Source: Stictocephala bisonia (taxonomy: Eukaryota > Arthropoda > Insecta > Hemiptera > Membracidae). From it: DNA of 64,000 nt. Each line of letters opens with the position of its first letter. Positions within the stretch are counted from its first letter, which is position 1. Below the pieces are notes generated by a model that did no database searches, was not told the origin of the DNA, and worked only from the letters and a program-made list of their open reading frames with translations. Made by a program: the position numbers and the translations under genes. Positions 1 to 10,790 of the stretch are shown here, in pieces. The stretch spans positions 248,001-312,000 of the forward strand of contig JAQJVL010000423.1 of assembly GCA_035578905.1 (NCBI GenBank). Direction: 5' to 3'.

Positions 1-193
1 TTGTACTAAACCGGCTTGGTATAGTGATGAAATAAAACAAACGAAACAAAAAATTATAGAGCTTTCAAATAATAGTCGAAACCAAAAAAATAAAGAATTC
101 ACAAAAGTAGCAGTCTCTAAATAAACAATTATTAAAGAAAATTAAATAAACTAAAAAAGAGTATTTTTCTGAATCACTAGCTAAATCAAAAAT

Positions 194-1716
194 GTGGTTA
201 AAACCTCTTGGAAATTGATAAATAATGATGTAGTAAAATCAACAAAAACCAATAATTTAGTTAAGCCAACCATAAATCAAGGTGGCAAACTAATTAATGA
301 CTGTTATAAAATATGTAATGCTTTTAATAACTACTTTGTAGATGTTATAGATAAGGAGGTGATACCCAATTTTGAAACATATCCCAAATCTCTAATAACA
401 AAACATTCAGATCTTAATCTAAATTTACGACCAAATTTAAAATTTAAATGTTGGACAATAAGTGAAAAGGAATTAAAACTAATAATTAAATCATTTGATA
501 ACAAGTATACTACGGGTTATGACAACATCCCAATCATAGTGATAAAGAATGCCGTTGATCTCCTAGCTAAACCAATAACACATGTAATTAACTCTTCTTT
601 AATAAGTGGAATTTTCCCTAATAAATTAAAAATAGCAAAAATAAAGGCATTATATAAAAAAGGTGACAGCACTCAAATAGTTAATTATAGGCCTCTCTCT
701 CTATTACCAGTATTTTCAAAATTATTTGAAAAAGCTATGTATAACCAATTAATTAAATATCTAGAGTCAAATGGTTTATTAGATACAGAGCAGCATGGCT
801 TTAGGATTGGCCATTCAGTGACAACAGCAGCCATTGAATTTTGTGAATCAATTTTGAAGTCTATAGAAGCAGGTAAAAAGGTTTTAGGAATTTTCATGGA
901 TTTAAGTAAGGCTTTTGATACTGTTTCCCATGAAACACTTTTGAATAAATTATCTTCGATTGGAATTTCAGACATTCCTCTTGCCTGGTTTAGATCCTAT
1001 TTATTAAATAGACAAAGTTTTGTGGAAATACCATTTGTCAATGAAAAAAGGCAGTTAATTTATCAAAAATCATCCTTGCGAGCAGTTAAAAACGGTGTTC
1101 CTAAAATTTTTTTGTGTTATATTAAGGATTTGCCAAAACAAGTTTGTGAGAGCTTAAATAATAAAATATGCCTTTACGCAGATGACGTTAACTTAATTGT
1201 AAGTGGCAGAACAATCAATGAGGTAGAACAATCAGGAAAAAATAATTTGTTAAATATGATCGGTTTTTTCATCAAACATCAACTTTTATTAAATCCTTCA
1301 AAAACTAAACTAATTCAATTTCATACACAACAAAATAAAAATGTAGCTGCACCTTTGATAGAATTAAATAACAAAAATCTCGAAGAAGTAAAAAATACAA
1401 ATTTTTTGGGCTTGACTATTGATAATCACCTCGATTGGGATGAACAAACTAATACACTAGCTAAGAAACTTACATCCGGTATATTTGCTCTATATAGAAT
1501 GGCCAAAATTTGTGATCTAAAATCATTGAAAACTATCTATTTTGCATACATTCATTCGAATATTTCATTTGGTATTGAAGTTTATGGAGCAACATAACAA
1601 AAAAATCTTAATAGAATATTATTAATACAGAAGAGAGCCATTCGTATTATTCTGAATCTCAATTGGTATGATTCAGTAAAAGAACATTTTAGAAATTTGG
1701 GATTTATGACTGTTTA
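194..1716 (+). pseudogene. Reverse transcriptase of non-LTR element A
   Basis: This is the RT of an ORF2 protein, which would copy element RNA into target DNA. The order is linker, FPNKLKIAKIKALYKKGD, NYRPLSLLPVFSKLFEK, GIFMDLSKAFDTV, then the catalytic YADD at 1175-1186. The frame stays open upstream of 194, so no true start is seen. Two defects show. The usual GVPQGSxLGPLLF block is shortened to GVPKIFL, so about eight residues are missing. A TAA at 1595-1597 stops the frame, yet the same frame continues with QKNLNRILLIQKRAIRII. The copy is therefore dead. The family is secure; the exact clade (CR1-like or Jockey-like) is inferred. Confidence 0.88.
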
Positions 1717-2256
1717 TCTATATATATAAAATCCAATGTATGTTTGTTTGTCTGTCTATCCTTTATGCGCTACCAAACCGTCCAGCCGATCGCCATGAAA
1801 CTTGGGGAAGTTGTTCTATATACCCCAGGGAAGGTTTCTGTCCTGTTCCCGTTTCTTTAATCCCTCAGAGCTCCATCCCTTGGACTTCTAAAGTTTCGAT
1901 GTTAATCAAATAGCAGGATGCATGAAGGTATAATAAGTCAAATATAAAAAGAATATCAGCTGTGGGTTTTAAATATGTCAAAAGTATACTGTTTATATTT
2001 TTATGTTTTGATTTCTTGTGAATCTATATTAATTGATTGATTAATTTGATTAACAGCTGTTAAATAAAAAAAAAAATAGAATAAAATTGTGGTAGGGAAA
2101 ACTTTCAAAATTAAAAATAATTGAGTACAGTAGTAAACTACACAAAACATCAGCTGTTGTAAATTGGATACTGTGTAAACTGAAGGGTTGCTGCACATTT
2201 CAATGATACAATCAAAACTCAATATTATGACCGGCGAAGTGGGCGGGTACAGCTAG
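1717..2256 (+). mobile_element. Non-autonomous Helitron (540 bp) inside element A
   Basis: It begins TCTATATATATAAAATCC and ends GGGCGGGTACAGCTAG, so it has the 5' TC and 3' CTAG of a Helitron and sits between A1716 and T2257. Removing it joins ACTGTTTA to TAGTTTATATATTTAC and restores the RT C-terminal frame (TVYSLYIYKVI). There is no coding capacity. A related element lies on the minus strand at 34441-41353. Mobilisation by a RepHel protein in trans is inferred from the family. Confidence 0.85.
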
Positions 2257-2543
2257 TAGTTTATATATTTACAAAGTTATATTGCATACTAAACTAATCT
2301 ATAGCTCATTGAAAACTGTGGGGGAAAACCATAAATATAATACTAGGGGGAAAAATAAGTTAAAAATGCCTTGTCATAAGTTATCATTTTTTGAAAAACA
2401 ACCAACTGTGATAGGTATTAAGTTATTTAATCACTTGCCATAACATATTAAAATTGAAAACAATGTAAATAAATTTAAAAGGCTAATAAAACTATACATG
2501 TTGGATAGACCAATTTATTCTATGGATGAGTTTTACAATTAAC
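2257..2543 (+). pseudogene. C-terminal end of ORF2 of element A, after the Helitron
   Basis: The frame resumes after the Helitron as SLYIYKVILHTKLIYSSLK and ends near FKRLIKLYMLDRPIYSMDEFYN followed by TAA at about 2540. The ending F-K-x-L-I-K-x-Y-x-x...YSxDEFY is the usual C-terminus of Jockey/CR1-like ORF2 proteins. A TAA lies inside NHLP*HIKIENN. It belongs to the gene at 194-1716. Confidence 0.75.
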
Positions 2544-2693
2544 TTCACCTTTATGTTTTATCGACTAGTTATATCAGTACATTGTTTAACGCTAGTTATA
2601 ATTCTTTAGTTTTAAAATGTATTTGACACTATTCTTTGTATACCATGTACAAAATATGAATAAAGAAATTTTCAATTCAATTCAATTCACTCT

Positions 2694-3239
2694 GCCAAAT
2701 TCAAATTTTAGGAGTAAGGTTATAAAGTTGAACCCCGTGAGCATGCGTATACCCACCCACCAGAACACAGAAATAAGTGGTAAACTCCTACTACTAGAGT
2801 TACTGTTATTTCTAATTAAATTGACACAAAACCTTAAAAGACAGATCTGCCACTGGAAAATCCCCAAAAAGGCACTTGGGGTAGGGGGAAGATTATGGTT
2901 GTTTTTGAGAAATTTTCAAATCGGAACATAAGTTGTGTTAGATCTCATTTTTTGAGGTATTTAAAGCCTTATTAATTTAATTTAAAAAAATTCAAATTAT
3001 TCTTGCCCCTAGGAGCAGGGTGGCCAAAAATATAGAAAATTATGGTTTTTAAAGTTGGTGTTACTGTAACTCTTCTATTCATTACTTCTTCAAAATGTCA
3101 AAAATCGTTACAAGTTTGAAAAATATAAATAGCTCTAGGTAAAATTTTTAAAATAGGACCCTATTCCAAGTAACACATTAACGAAAGGTGTTTAACACTT
3201 TTTTGTATTTGAAGTTTTGCTATATCTCTGCTTTTTCTT
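2694..3239. other. No recognised gene
   Basis: AT-rich sequence between the tail of element A and the 5' truncation of element C. Short open frames here have no recognisable composition. I see no terminal repeats or tandem units. Confidence 0.5.
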
Positions 3240-3249
3240 CATAATTAAC

Positions 3250-4065
3250 TTAAATGAACCAACAAGAATTTGTGAGACAGCCAATACATGCATTGATAAT
3301 ATTATGACAAGTATGAATTATGGTGAAGCTGTAGTAGATAATATTGATCTCGGCCTCTGACCATAATGCTTTGTTTGTTCAGTTACCCGATAGTGTTAAT
3401 TCTTTTTAAAATAAGTCTTCAACATTGTTTCACCCTTTTCCTTTCAAAAAGGTTTCATATTTTTGTACATGTTTATCATTAAACATGCAATTATTAAAAT
3501 TAAATAATTCAGTAAATGAAAACTATCAATCTTTTTTGTTTTAAGTTAACAGTAGATGAAATGTTTCCAGTCCAATCAATTGCCAAAAAATGTAACACCA
3601 AAAAACTGGATCACCCAAGGTATTAAGATATCATCTGAAACTAAAAGAAAACTACATACATTGTCTAAAACCAACAAAGATCAATATTTTTTTTATAGTT
3701 TTGTTAAAGAATATTTAAAAAAAGTTGTTTGTCAGGCCAAGAAAATGTGTAACAATGACTATATCTTAAAATCGAAAAATAAATGCTAGGCAATGTGGAA
3801 TGTTGTGAAAAGCGTGCTTGGTCTTTCAGAAAAGGAAAGCCCATGTATTAGCATTGAGGTGGGAGGTAAACTGATACATAACCCAAAAGTTGTGGCTGAT
3901 TTGTTTAATTCACACTATTCTAATATAGCTAAAACTTTAAATATATCACAAGTTTCCAACAGTAATTTAAGTTTAAGTAACAAATATAATTCAGGAGTAA
4001 GAGTTGTTCAGGGAAGTTTTCATTCACAACATCAATTGAAGTAAAAAGTATAATTTCAAGATTAT
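3250..4065 (+). pseudogene. Endonuclease C-terminus and linker of element C
   Basis: Reading from about 3255 gives TRICETANTCIDNIMTSM, then after a one-base shift ASDHNALFVQLPD. The TCIDNI and SDHNALF blocks are the end of an APE-type endonuclease, with SDH carrying the catalytic Asp-His. The linker follows (WITQGIKISSETKRKLHTL, then MWNVVKSVLGLSEKESP, then NPKVVADLFNSHYSNIA), with a stop at 3787-3789. Another shift near 4017 leads to SIEVKSIISRLCSSKACGWD at the edge of the tandem repeat. Broken, but the domain assignment is firm. Confidence 0.75.
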
Positions 4066-5978
4066 GTAGTAGTAAGGCTTGTGGATGGGATGGAATACCA
4101 ACTAAGTTAATAAAATGGTCAGCAGATGCTATAGATGATCTCCTAGCTTCATAAACCAAAGTAGTAGTAAGGCTTGTGGATGGGATGGAATACCAACTAA
4201 GTTAATAAAATGGTCAGCAGATGCTATAGATGATCTCCTAGCTTCATAAACCAAAGTAGTAGTAGTAAGGCTTGTGGATGGGATGGAATACCAACTAAGT
4301 TAATAAAATGGTCAGCAGATGCTATAGATGATCTCCTAGCTTCATAAACCAAAGTAGTAGTAAGGCTTGTGGATGGGATGGAATACCAACTAAGTTAATA
4401 AAATGGTCAGCAGATGCTATAGATGATCTCCTAGCTTCATAAACCAAAGTAGTAGTAAGGCTTGTGGATGGGATGGAATACCAACTAAGTTAATAAAATG
4501 GTCAGCAGATGCTATAGATGATCTCCTAGCTTCATAAACCAAAGTAGTAGTAAGACTTGTGGATGGGATGGAATACCAACTAAGTTAATAAAATGGTCAG
4601 CAGATGCTATAGATGATCTCCTAGCTTCATAAACCAAAGTAGTAGTAGTAAGGCTTGTGGATGGGATGGAATACCAACTAAGTTAATAAAATGGTCAGCA
4701 GATGCTATAGATGATCTCCTAGCTTCATAAACCAAAGTAGTAGTAAGGCTTGTGGATGGGATGGAATACCAACTAAGTTAATAAAATGGTCAGCAGATGC
4801 TATAGATGATCTCCTAGCTTCATAAACCAAAGTAGTAGTAAGGCTTGTGGATGGGATGGAATACCAACTAAGTTAATAAAATGGTCAGCAGATGCTATAG
4901 ATGATCTCCTAGCTTCATAAACCAAAGTAGTAGTAAGACTTGTGGATGGGATGGAATACCAACTAAGTTAATAAAATGGTCAGCAGATGCTATAGATGAT
5001 CTCCTAGCTTCATAAACCAAAGTAGTAGTAGTAAGGCTTGTGGATGGGATGGAATACCAACTAAGTTAATAAAATGGTCAGCAGATGCTATAGATGATCT
5101 CCTAGCTTCATAAACCAAAGTAGTAGTAAGGCTTGTGGATGGGATGGAATACCAACTAAGTTAATAAAATGGTCAGCAGATGCTATAGATGATCTCCTAG
5201 CTTCATAAACCAAAGTAGTAGTAAGGCTTGTGGATGGGATGGAATACCAACTAAGTTAATAAAATGATCAGCAGATGCTATAGATGATCTCCTAGCTTCA
5301 TAAACCAAAGTAGTAGTAGTAAGGCTTGTGGATGGGATGGAATACCAACTAAGTTAATAAAATGGTCAGCAGATGCTATAGATGATCTCCTAGCTTCATA
5401 AACCAAAGTAGTAGTAAGGCTTGTGGATGGGATGGAATACCAACTAAGTTAATAAAATGGTCAGCAGATGCTATAGATGATCTCCTAGCTTCATAAACCA
5501 AAGTAGTAGTAGTAAGGCTTGTGGATGGGATGGAATACCAACTAAGTTAATAAAATGGTCAGCAGATGCTATAGATGATCTCCTAGCTTCATAAACCAAA
5601 GTAGTAGTAGTAAGGCTTGTGGATGGGATGGAATACCAACTAAGTTAATAAAATGGTCAGCAGATGCTATAGATGATCTCCTAGCTTCATAAACCAAAGT
5701 AGTAGTAAGGCTTGTGGATGGGATGGAATACCAAATAAGTTAATAAAATGGTCAGCAGATGCTATAGATGATCTCCTAGCTTCATAAACCAAAGTAGTAG
5801 TAGTAAGGCTTGTGGATGGGATGGAATACCAACTAAGTTAATAAAATGGTCAGCAGATGCTATAGATGATCTCCTAGCTTCATAAACCAAAGTAGTAGTA
5901 AGGCTTGTGGATGGGATGGAATACCAACTAAGTTAATAAAATGGTCAGCAGATGCTATAGATGATCTCCTAGCTTCAC
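4066..5978 (+). repeat. 20-copy, 95/98-bp tandem repeat made of RT codons
   Basis: The unit reads GTAGTAGTAAGGCTTGTGG... and ends CTAGCTTCATAAACCAAA. Counting the shared end gives 20 units with almost no substitutions. Length alternates between 95 and 98 bp by one extra GTA. The unit encodes SSKACGWDGIPTKLIKWS and ADAIDDLLAS, the conserved RT segment at the start of the palm/fingers region. The last unit has CTTCACTTATAAACCAATC, the uninterrupted RT sequence, so the array expanded in place. Each earlier unit carries an in-frame TAA at the junction. Confidence 0.95.
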
Positions 5979-6212
5979 TTATAAACCAATCTTTTCAGGA
6001 GGAGTTTCCCTGATTTGTTAAAACTTTCTGAAATCAAACCTGTTGCTAACAAAATTAAATTTAATGGGTATCAATGGAACAGCCATAAAACTTTTACAAT
6101 CTTATTTTCTACACCTTAAACAAAGCACTGTTATAATTAAAAATTCTGGAAAGTATTATTATAAATGGGCTATTGTAAAATATGGTGTACACCAAGGGTC
6201 AATACTTGGTTG

Positions 6213-6243
<31 letters not shown>

Positions 6244-6738
6244 CAATGATCTGCCCAGCTTTTTCCCTAAAAACATCTGTACATTTACTCTATATGCTGA
6301 TGATACCACAGAACTTTTAAAAAGAAGGATTTTTTGAGTCCCTGAATATGACATTAAATACGTCACTTGGAAAATTAGTGATTGGTTCCGTAATCATGGT
6401 TTGTTGTTAAATGAAGATAAAATAAATATATTACAATTCAGGCTGAAAAATAACTCTGTTCACGCTAGTTATACCTCGACTAGTAATACAATGATCAAGT
6501 TCTTTGGATTGCTACTTGACTAAAAACTAAATTGGTCGGATCATTTCTCCCTATTAAACAAGAAACTTAATTCTGTTAGATTTGCTTTGAGTCTATTGAT
6601 TACAGTAATATCACTGGATGTATTCTTGAGTATCTACTGTGTGTATGTGTACTCTTCTATTGAGTTATGGAGTTACTTTATAGGGTAATGCTCCAAACGC
6701 AAAGTTGATAGTCTTATCACAAAAATCCATCATCAGAG
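5979..6738 (+). pseudogene. Reverse transcriptase remainder of element C
   Basis: After the array the frame continues as INQSFQEEFP and then jumps to LLTKLNLMGINGTAIKLLQS, so roughly 100 residues including the first RT blocks are missing. The block GVHQGSILG is broken by a run of about 26 T at 6214-6239, then resumes YVNDLPSFFP and LYADDTTELL, with YADD at 6293-6304. Later blocks are WKISDWFRNHGLLLNEDK and FFGLLLD. Several stops and shifts are present, so the copy is inactive. Confidence 0.8.
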
Positions 6739-6904
6739 TACAGTAGAACGTCGATAATTCGGACGTCAAAAATCTGGACCGTCAATAATCCGGATTTGTA
6801 TCTACGTATTACTGCACACCGATTGTGTTTCAAATGTAAATTAATTTTTAAACAGAAATGGTTTTTGACATTTTTTTATTTTACATAAATGTTATGACCG
6901 GATT

Positions 6905-8368
6905 TTAATCCGTTCAAACTTTCATCTGATTTAGCGGCTGGAATTGCATACAAAGAGAAATTTGTTAAAGAAGCACAAAAAAATGGTTACTCTAGGGATG
7001 ACATATACAATGCTAATAAGACTAGGATAAACTGGAGAGCCCTTCCACGAAAGTCGCTGGCATCATAACGTGAAAAATCTGCTCCTGGTTTTAAAGTGAG
7101 TAAGGAGAGAATAACGGCTATGGTATGTGCTAATGCTAGTGGAAATCACAAGCTAAGATTATTGTGTATTGGAAAGAGCAAAAATCCACGTCCCTTAAAA
7201 AAATGTGAAAAACCTTCCTGTGGCCTACAAAAATCAAAAAAGTGCTTGGATGGATTCAACCATTTTTCTCAACTGGTTTAAAGAAGAATTTATCCCTAGT
7301 GTGAAAACATTCCGCAAGGAGAAAAATAAAACTGGTAAAGTTCTGTTGATCATTGACAACGCTCCTACACACCCACCTGTTAAGGTATTAAATGAACTCG
7401 ACAAGAATTTTGAAGTGCAATTTCAACCACCTAACGTCACTGCAACTCTACAGCCAATGGACCAGGGAGTGATCGATTAGATGAAAAGAAGTTACAGAAA
7501 ACAACTCCTCCATCACCTTTTGTTGGCCGAAAAGGATGAGGCGAGTGTCATCGAGTTTATAAAGAAGGTGAACCTTAAAGAATGCATTTACATGCTTACC
7601 GATGCATGGGAAAGCCTCACAGAAATGAATTTACAAAGAGCCTGGAGAAAGTTATGGCCTTACGAAGAAGAAAAAGATGATAAAGAGGAAGGAGGAGATA
7701 TTGATGGTGCTGTGAATGAAATAAGAGAAATGTGTAGCACACTTCCGGGATTTGAACAATGCGACAAAGATGACGCCATGGAATGGTTAGCTGTTGATAG
7801 TAACGATCCTGGATACCAGATTTTGACCGACCAAGAAATAGCTGACATGTTAAATGAAGGTATGTAGCATTCCTTAAACATACAGTACATGCAACGTATT
7901 TTTACCTTTGTATTTTAGTCAAACGCCTGAGCTTATTCTGGTTTCATACTGACGTAATTGTTAAATTTTCTGTTATAAAAGTTACAGTACACTGTACTGT
8001 ACAGTACCTATGGTTTTTTGCCAACATTCTGATTGATAATCTATTGTACGTAACATACTGTGTAAAGGCAGGAAAGGAAAGCATTTATTTTTGGTTGTTT
8101 ATTTAAGAAATTTCTTTCAGTGGAAACAGAAACAATGGAATCTGACAGTGACGACCTAGAACATGAGACAGAAGAAACAGGGCCAACTCATTCTGAAGCG
8201 TTTGTAGCAGCGGAGACACTGATGTCATTGCTAGAGAAACAAAACGAGAGCTCACCCTCTCAGCTGATGCTTTTAAAACGAATTAAGGACATAGCTTCGA
8301 AAAAACAAACCACTACTGCAGTTCAAAAACCTATTACACATTTTTTTAAAAGCTCAAATATTGTTTGA
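6905..8368 (+). pseudogene. Tigger-type DDE_1 transposase with one intron
   Basis: The transposase of the surrounding element would cut and paste it at TA. Blocks in order are FVKEAQKNGYSRDDIYNANK, WRALPRKSLAS, then after a shift near 7200 LNWFKEEFIPSVK, LLIIDNAPTHPP (second catalytic Asp) and LQPMDQGVID (third Asp). The first acidic block, normally NADETG, reads NANKT, so its Asp and Glu are gone. A TAG at 7478-7480 and a shift further break it. The C-terminus after the intron has SQLMLLKRIKDIASKK and ITHFFK, typical of jerky/Tigger proteins. The product is not functional. Confidence 0.88.
7860..8120 (+). other. Intron of the Tigger transposase
   Basis: The donor is GAAG/GTATGT and the acceptor is TTTCTTTCAG/TGG. 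Splicing joins NE(G/TG)ETETMESDSDD and keeps the frame between two recognisable transposase parts. Inferred from sequence, not from transcripts. Confidence 0.7.
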
Positions 8369-8612
8369 TGTTTTACTGTACACATGTTGCTACTAACAAA
8401 TTACAATACATTGTTTAAACATAAAAGATGTTTTTGATTAATTTAACCTCTAAACCCTTTATTGTATAAGAGAAAATATAAAATTTTAAAATGTTTGTGT
8501 ACTTTAATCGTGTATACTGGCCTTTTTTAAGGTAATTTCGATAATCAGGATAATTTGATAATCCGGATGGGGTCCGGTCCCAATTAATCCGGATTATTGA
8601 CGTTCTACTGTA

Positions 8613-9119
8613 CAAGCATGTTGTAACAGAAGAACTATCTGTAAGACACTTGAAAAAAAATATAACATTCTCACATTGCCTTCCATATATATATATATTA
8701 GAATTAGGAGAGATTGTTCATAAGAATCCAAATATTTTTTACAGTTATAAATTTACTCATAGTTATAATACTCGAAATTGTGATTAGTTGTATAAATCTC
8801 CCATAGAAGCAAACACTTTGAATCAGCTCCTTTATATATGTGTTTAAATATATATAATAAAATACCACTGCCATTGAAAATTCTACCTTATAATAAATTT
8901 AAAACCAGTTTAAAAAACATACTCTGTAAAAAACGTATTACACACTACAAGAATTCTTAAATGATGATCTTAGTACTGTAACTTAGAGAGTGATTACTAG
9001 ATCAGACTAGGCATTACTTCTTATGCCATAATAAATTTACTAGCCTACTTATTGACCATGTACCTGTTTGTATTACTGAATGTAATTGTCACAAATATTT
9101 ATGTACAATAAATGTTGTC
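8613..9119 (+). pseudogene. C-terminal ORF2 and 3' tail of element C
   Basis: The frame after the Tigger reads QACCNRRTICKTLEKKYNIL followed by LPSIYI, then decays. A second stretch at about 8862-8960 reads NKIPLPLKILPYNKFKTSLK and, after a shift, YTLQEFLNDD. These are the usual last blocks of Jockey/CR1-like ORF2. AATAAA is at about 9108, and a TTTA-rich tail follows. Confidence 0.7.
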
Positions 9120-9362
9120 TATTGTTTATTTATTTTTATTTATTTATTTATAAGACGCCGATCGTCAAGATATGGGCGAATATGGATTTCGAATGAGTGT
9201 GATGAGTGTAGATGAGCGAATGTAGTCATTGTTACAAACTAAGGCCGACTATTTCTTAGAAAGTGTCATTAATTAATAGCCCAATGACAAATGAACAGCC
9301 GGTGGTTATCAGCTGATCCTTCTCAAAATGTATTGACTCTGATTGGGATCGAACTGAGAAAA
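9120..9362 (-). mobile_element. tRNA-derived SINE, 5'-truncated
   Basis: Reverse complement of the body of the SINE at 12038-12312. It shares the stretches around TCAGCTGATAACCACCGGCTG and CGATCGGCGTCTTAT. The tail on this strand is ATAA-rich. The head ends just after the B-box (GTTCGATCCCAATC), so the A-box is lost. Confidence 0.8.
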
Positions 9363-9688
9363 ATTGTTTATAAATTACGAACAAAAAACCATTTTTATTA
9401 AGAAAATGGGTAAACGTTAAATATTTTTTATATCAAACAATGTCATACTGCATTCGGTATAGTATGCAAGATTATGTATATTTGGATTTAATTTAATTTT
9501 TCTTTTATTTATTTATTTTTTTTAGTTTGATGTAAATATGCACTTCCTAAAATATCATGTTTATAGGTATAATATTGTTGATAATTAATTTATTTTCGTT
9601 TAATAATTTATTTTTTACTACTTTTCATGTTAAATAAGTTATTCATTGATATATATTATTATTATTATTACTATATATATATATATTA
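9363..9688. other. No gene; AT-rich
   Basis: Very AT-rich sequence with ATT and TA microsatellite runs at about 9655-9690. Nothing else is recognised. Confidence 0.5.
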
Positions 9689-10610
9689 TTCGTTGACTTT
9701 AGAAAGGCTTATGATAGCATTATGAGATCAAAATTGTGGACATATCTTAGACAAAACAACATCCCAGAAAAGATAATTAGACTAACAAAAATGTGTGTTG
9801 AAGGCTCAAGAGGAAAAGTAAGAATAGAAAGAGAATTTACAGACACTTTTGATGTCTAAACAGGGGTAAGACAAGAATATGTGTTGTCACCATTGTTGTT
9901 CAGCCTCTCTCTTGAAGAAACACTAAAAGTGACAAAATTGGTACAAACATTGAAGGTATAATCAATATTTTAGCATTTGCTGATGATGTGGCATTAGTAG
10001 CTGATAATAAAAGTGATCTAAAAACACTAGCAGGTGTCCTGTTAAAAGAAGCCAACAAAGTAGGTCTTCAAGTGAATGAAGAAAAGACTAAATATATGAA
10101 GATAGGGAGTCAGGCAGAGCCAATCAACTCAACACTGGAGTCAAAATGGATTACAAATGTTTAGCCACTGAAGAGTTCAAGTATCTGGGAGTTACTTTGA
10201 CTAGCCAAAATAAAATGGAAGAGGAAATACAAGTTAGAATTAATGCATCAAATAGATCCTACTGGAGTTTCCTAAAGCTATTCAAAAGTAAACTACTGTC
10301 AAGACCCACAAAAATAAGAATGTATACAGCTATTCTACAACGTATAACAAAAAAAGATTGATTACATTTGATAACAACATTTTAAGAAGAATCAGGAGTG
10401 TGGAGAATGAAAAAGAACAGAAAGCTTAAAGAACTGTACAAGAGACCTGATATTGTGGCGGTTGTTAGAAGCAGAAGAATAAGATGGGATGACCAAGTGG
10501 AACAGGATGTGAGAAGTCTTGATGGAGACATAGAGATGGCAGAGGATAGAGGACTGTGGAAGCAACTTGCTGGCGATCACCTTGTATTTGAGTGGCCACA
10601 GGAGTAAGTA
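9689..10610 (+). pseudogene. RTE-like reverse transcriptase fragment
   Basis: It begins inside the RT with FVDFRKAYDSIMRSKLWTYL, continues FTDTFDV*TGVRQEYVLSPLLFSL, and has catalytic FADD at 9976-9987 followed by GLQVNEEKTKYMKIGS and FKYLGVTLTSQNKMEEEIQV. The C-terminus has LYKRPDIVAVVRSRRIRWDD, a hallmark of this group (RTE-like, widespread in insects). There are at least one stop and two frameshifts, and the second YG-containing block is lost near 10345. It lacks the 5' half. The clade call is from memory of motifs. Confidence 0.8.
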
Positions 10611-10790
10611 AGTAGAATTATTTATGTGTTTACTTTAAATTTTATTTACACACTGTAACAATTTATATCAATTTATTTACAGAGGTAAATTAATGGAATA
10701 TTTAATAATGATGGTTAGGTGTAAGAGAGGACCCCATAGTCCTAACCTCGCCATTTGTATAAGAAAAAAATATAATAAAAACATTGTCTA
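10611..10790 (+). other. 3' UTR of the RTE-like element
   Basis: It follows the RT directly and contains GTAAGAGAGGACCCCATAGT and CCTAACCTCGCCATTTGTAT, then an A-rich ATAATAAAAAC tail. An AGAGNGGRCC...CCTAACCTCGCC ending is common in insect non-LTR 3' ends. The boundary is approximate. Confidence 0.5.

Larger units (their letters stand above)
1..2693 (+). mobile_element. Non-LTR retrotransposon A, 5' part off the window
   Basis: Linker, RT and C-terminal coding sequence run left to right, followed by a 3' end. The linker frame (CTKPAWYSDEIKQTKQK) is already open at base 2, so the element starts outside the window. Its 3' end has AATAAA at about 2660 and a short TTCAA-type tandem tail ending near 2693. 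Microsatellite tails are usual in CR1/Jockey-like elements. It is interrupted once, by a Helitron at 1717-2256. The clade is inferred from RT motifs only. Confidence 0.85.
6741..8610 (+). mobile_element. Tigger/pogo DNA transposon, 1870 bp
   Basis: It starts CAGTAGAACGTCGATAATTC and ends GGATTATTGACGTTCTACTG, a near-perfect terminal inverted repeat of Tigger type, flanked by TA at 6739-6740 and 8611-8612. Excising it rejoins host RT codons (KIHHQS/IIRV with QACCNRRTICK). It contains a decayed DDE transposase with one intron. The N-terminal DNA-binding (CENP-B-like) region is missing, so it is internally deleted. Confidence 0.92.
3240..9119 (+). mobile_element. Non-LTR retrotransposon C, 5'-truncated and twice disrupted
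   Basis: It contains the end of an endonuclease domain, a linker, RT fragments, an ORF2 C-terminus and an AT-rich tail ending near 9119. An expanded tandem repeat (4066-5978) has grown inside its RT, and a Tigger transposon (6741-8610) is inserted in its C-terminal region. The 5' truncation falls within the endonuclease near 3240, as expected for incomplete target-primed reverse transcription. The pieces keep order and orientation, so I treat them as one copy. Confidence 0.8.
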
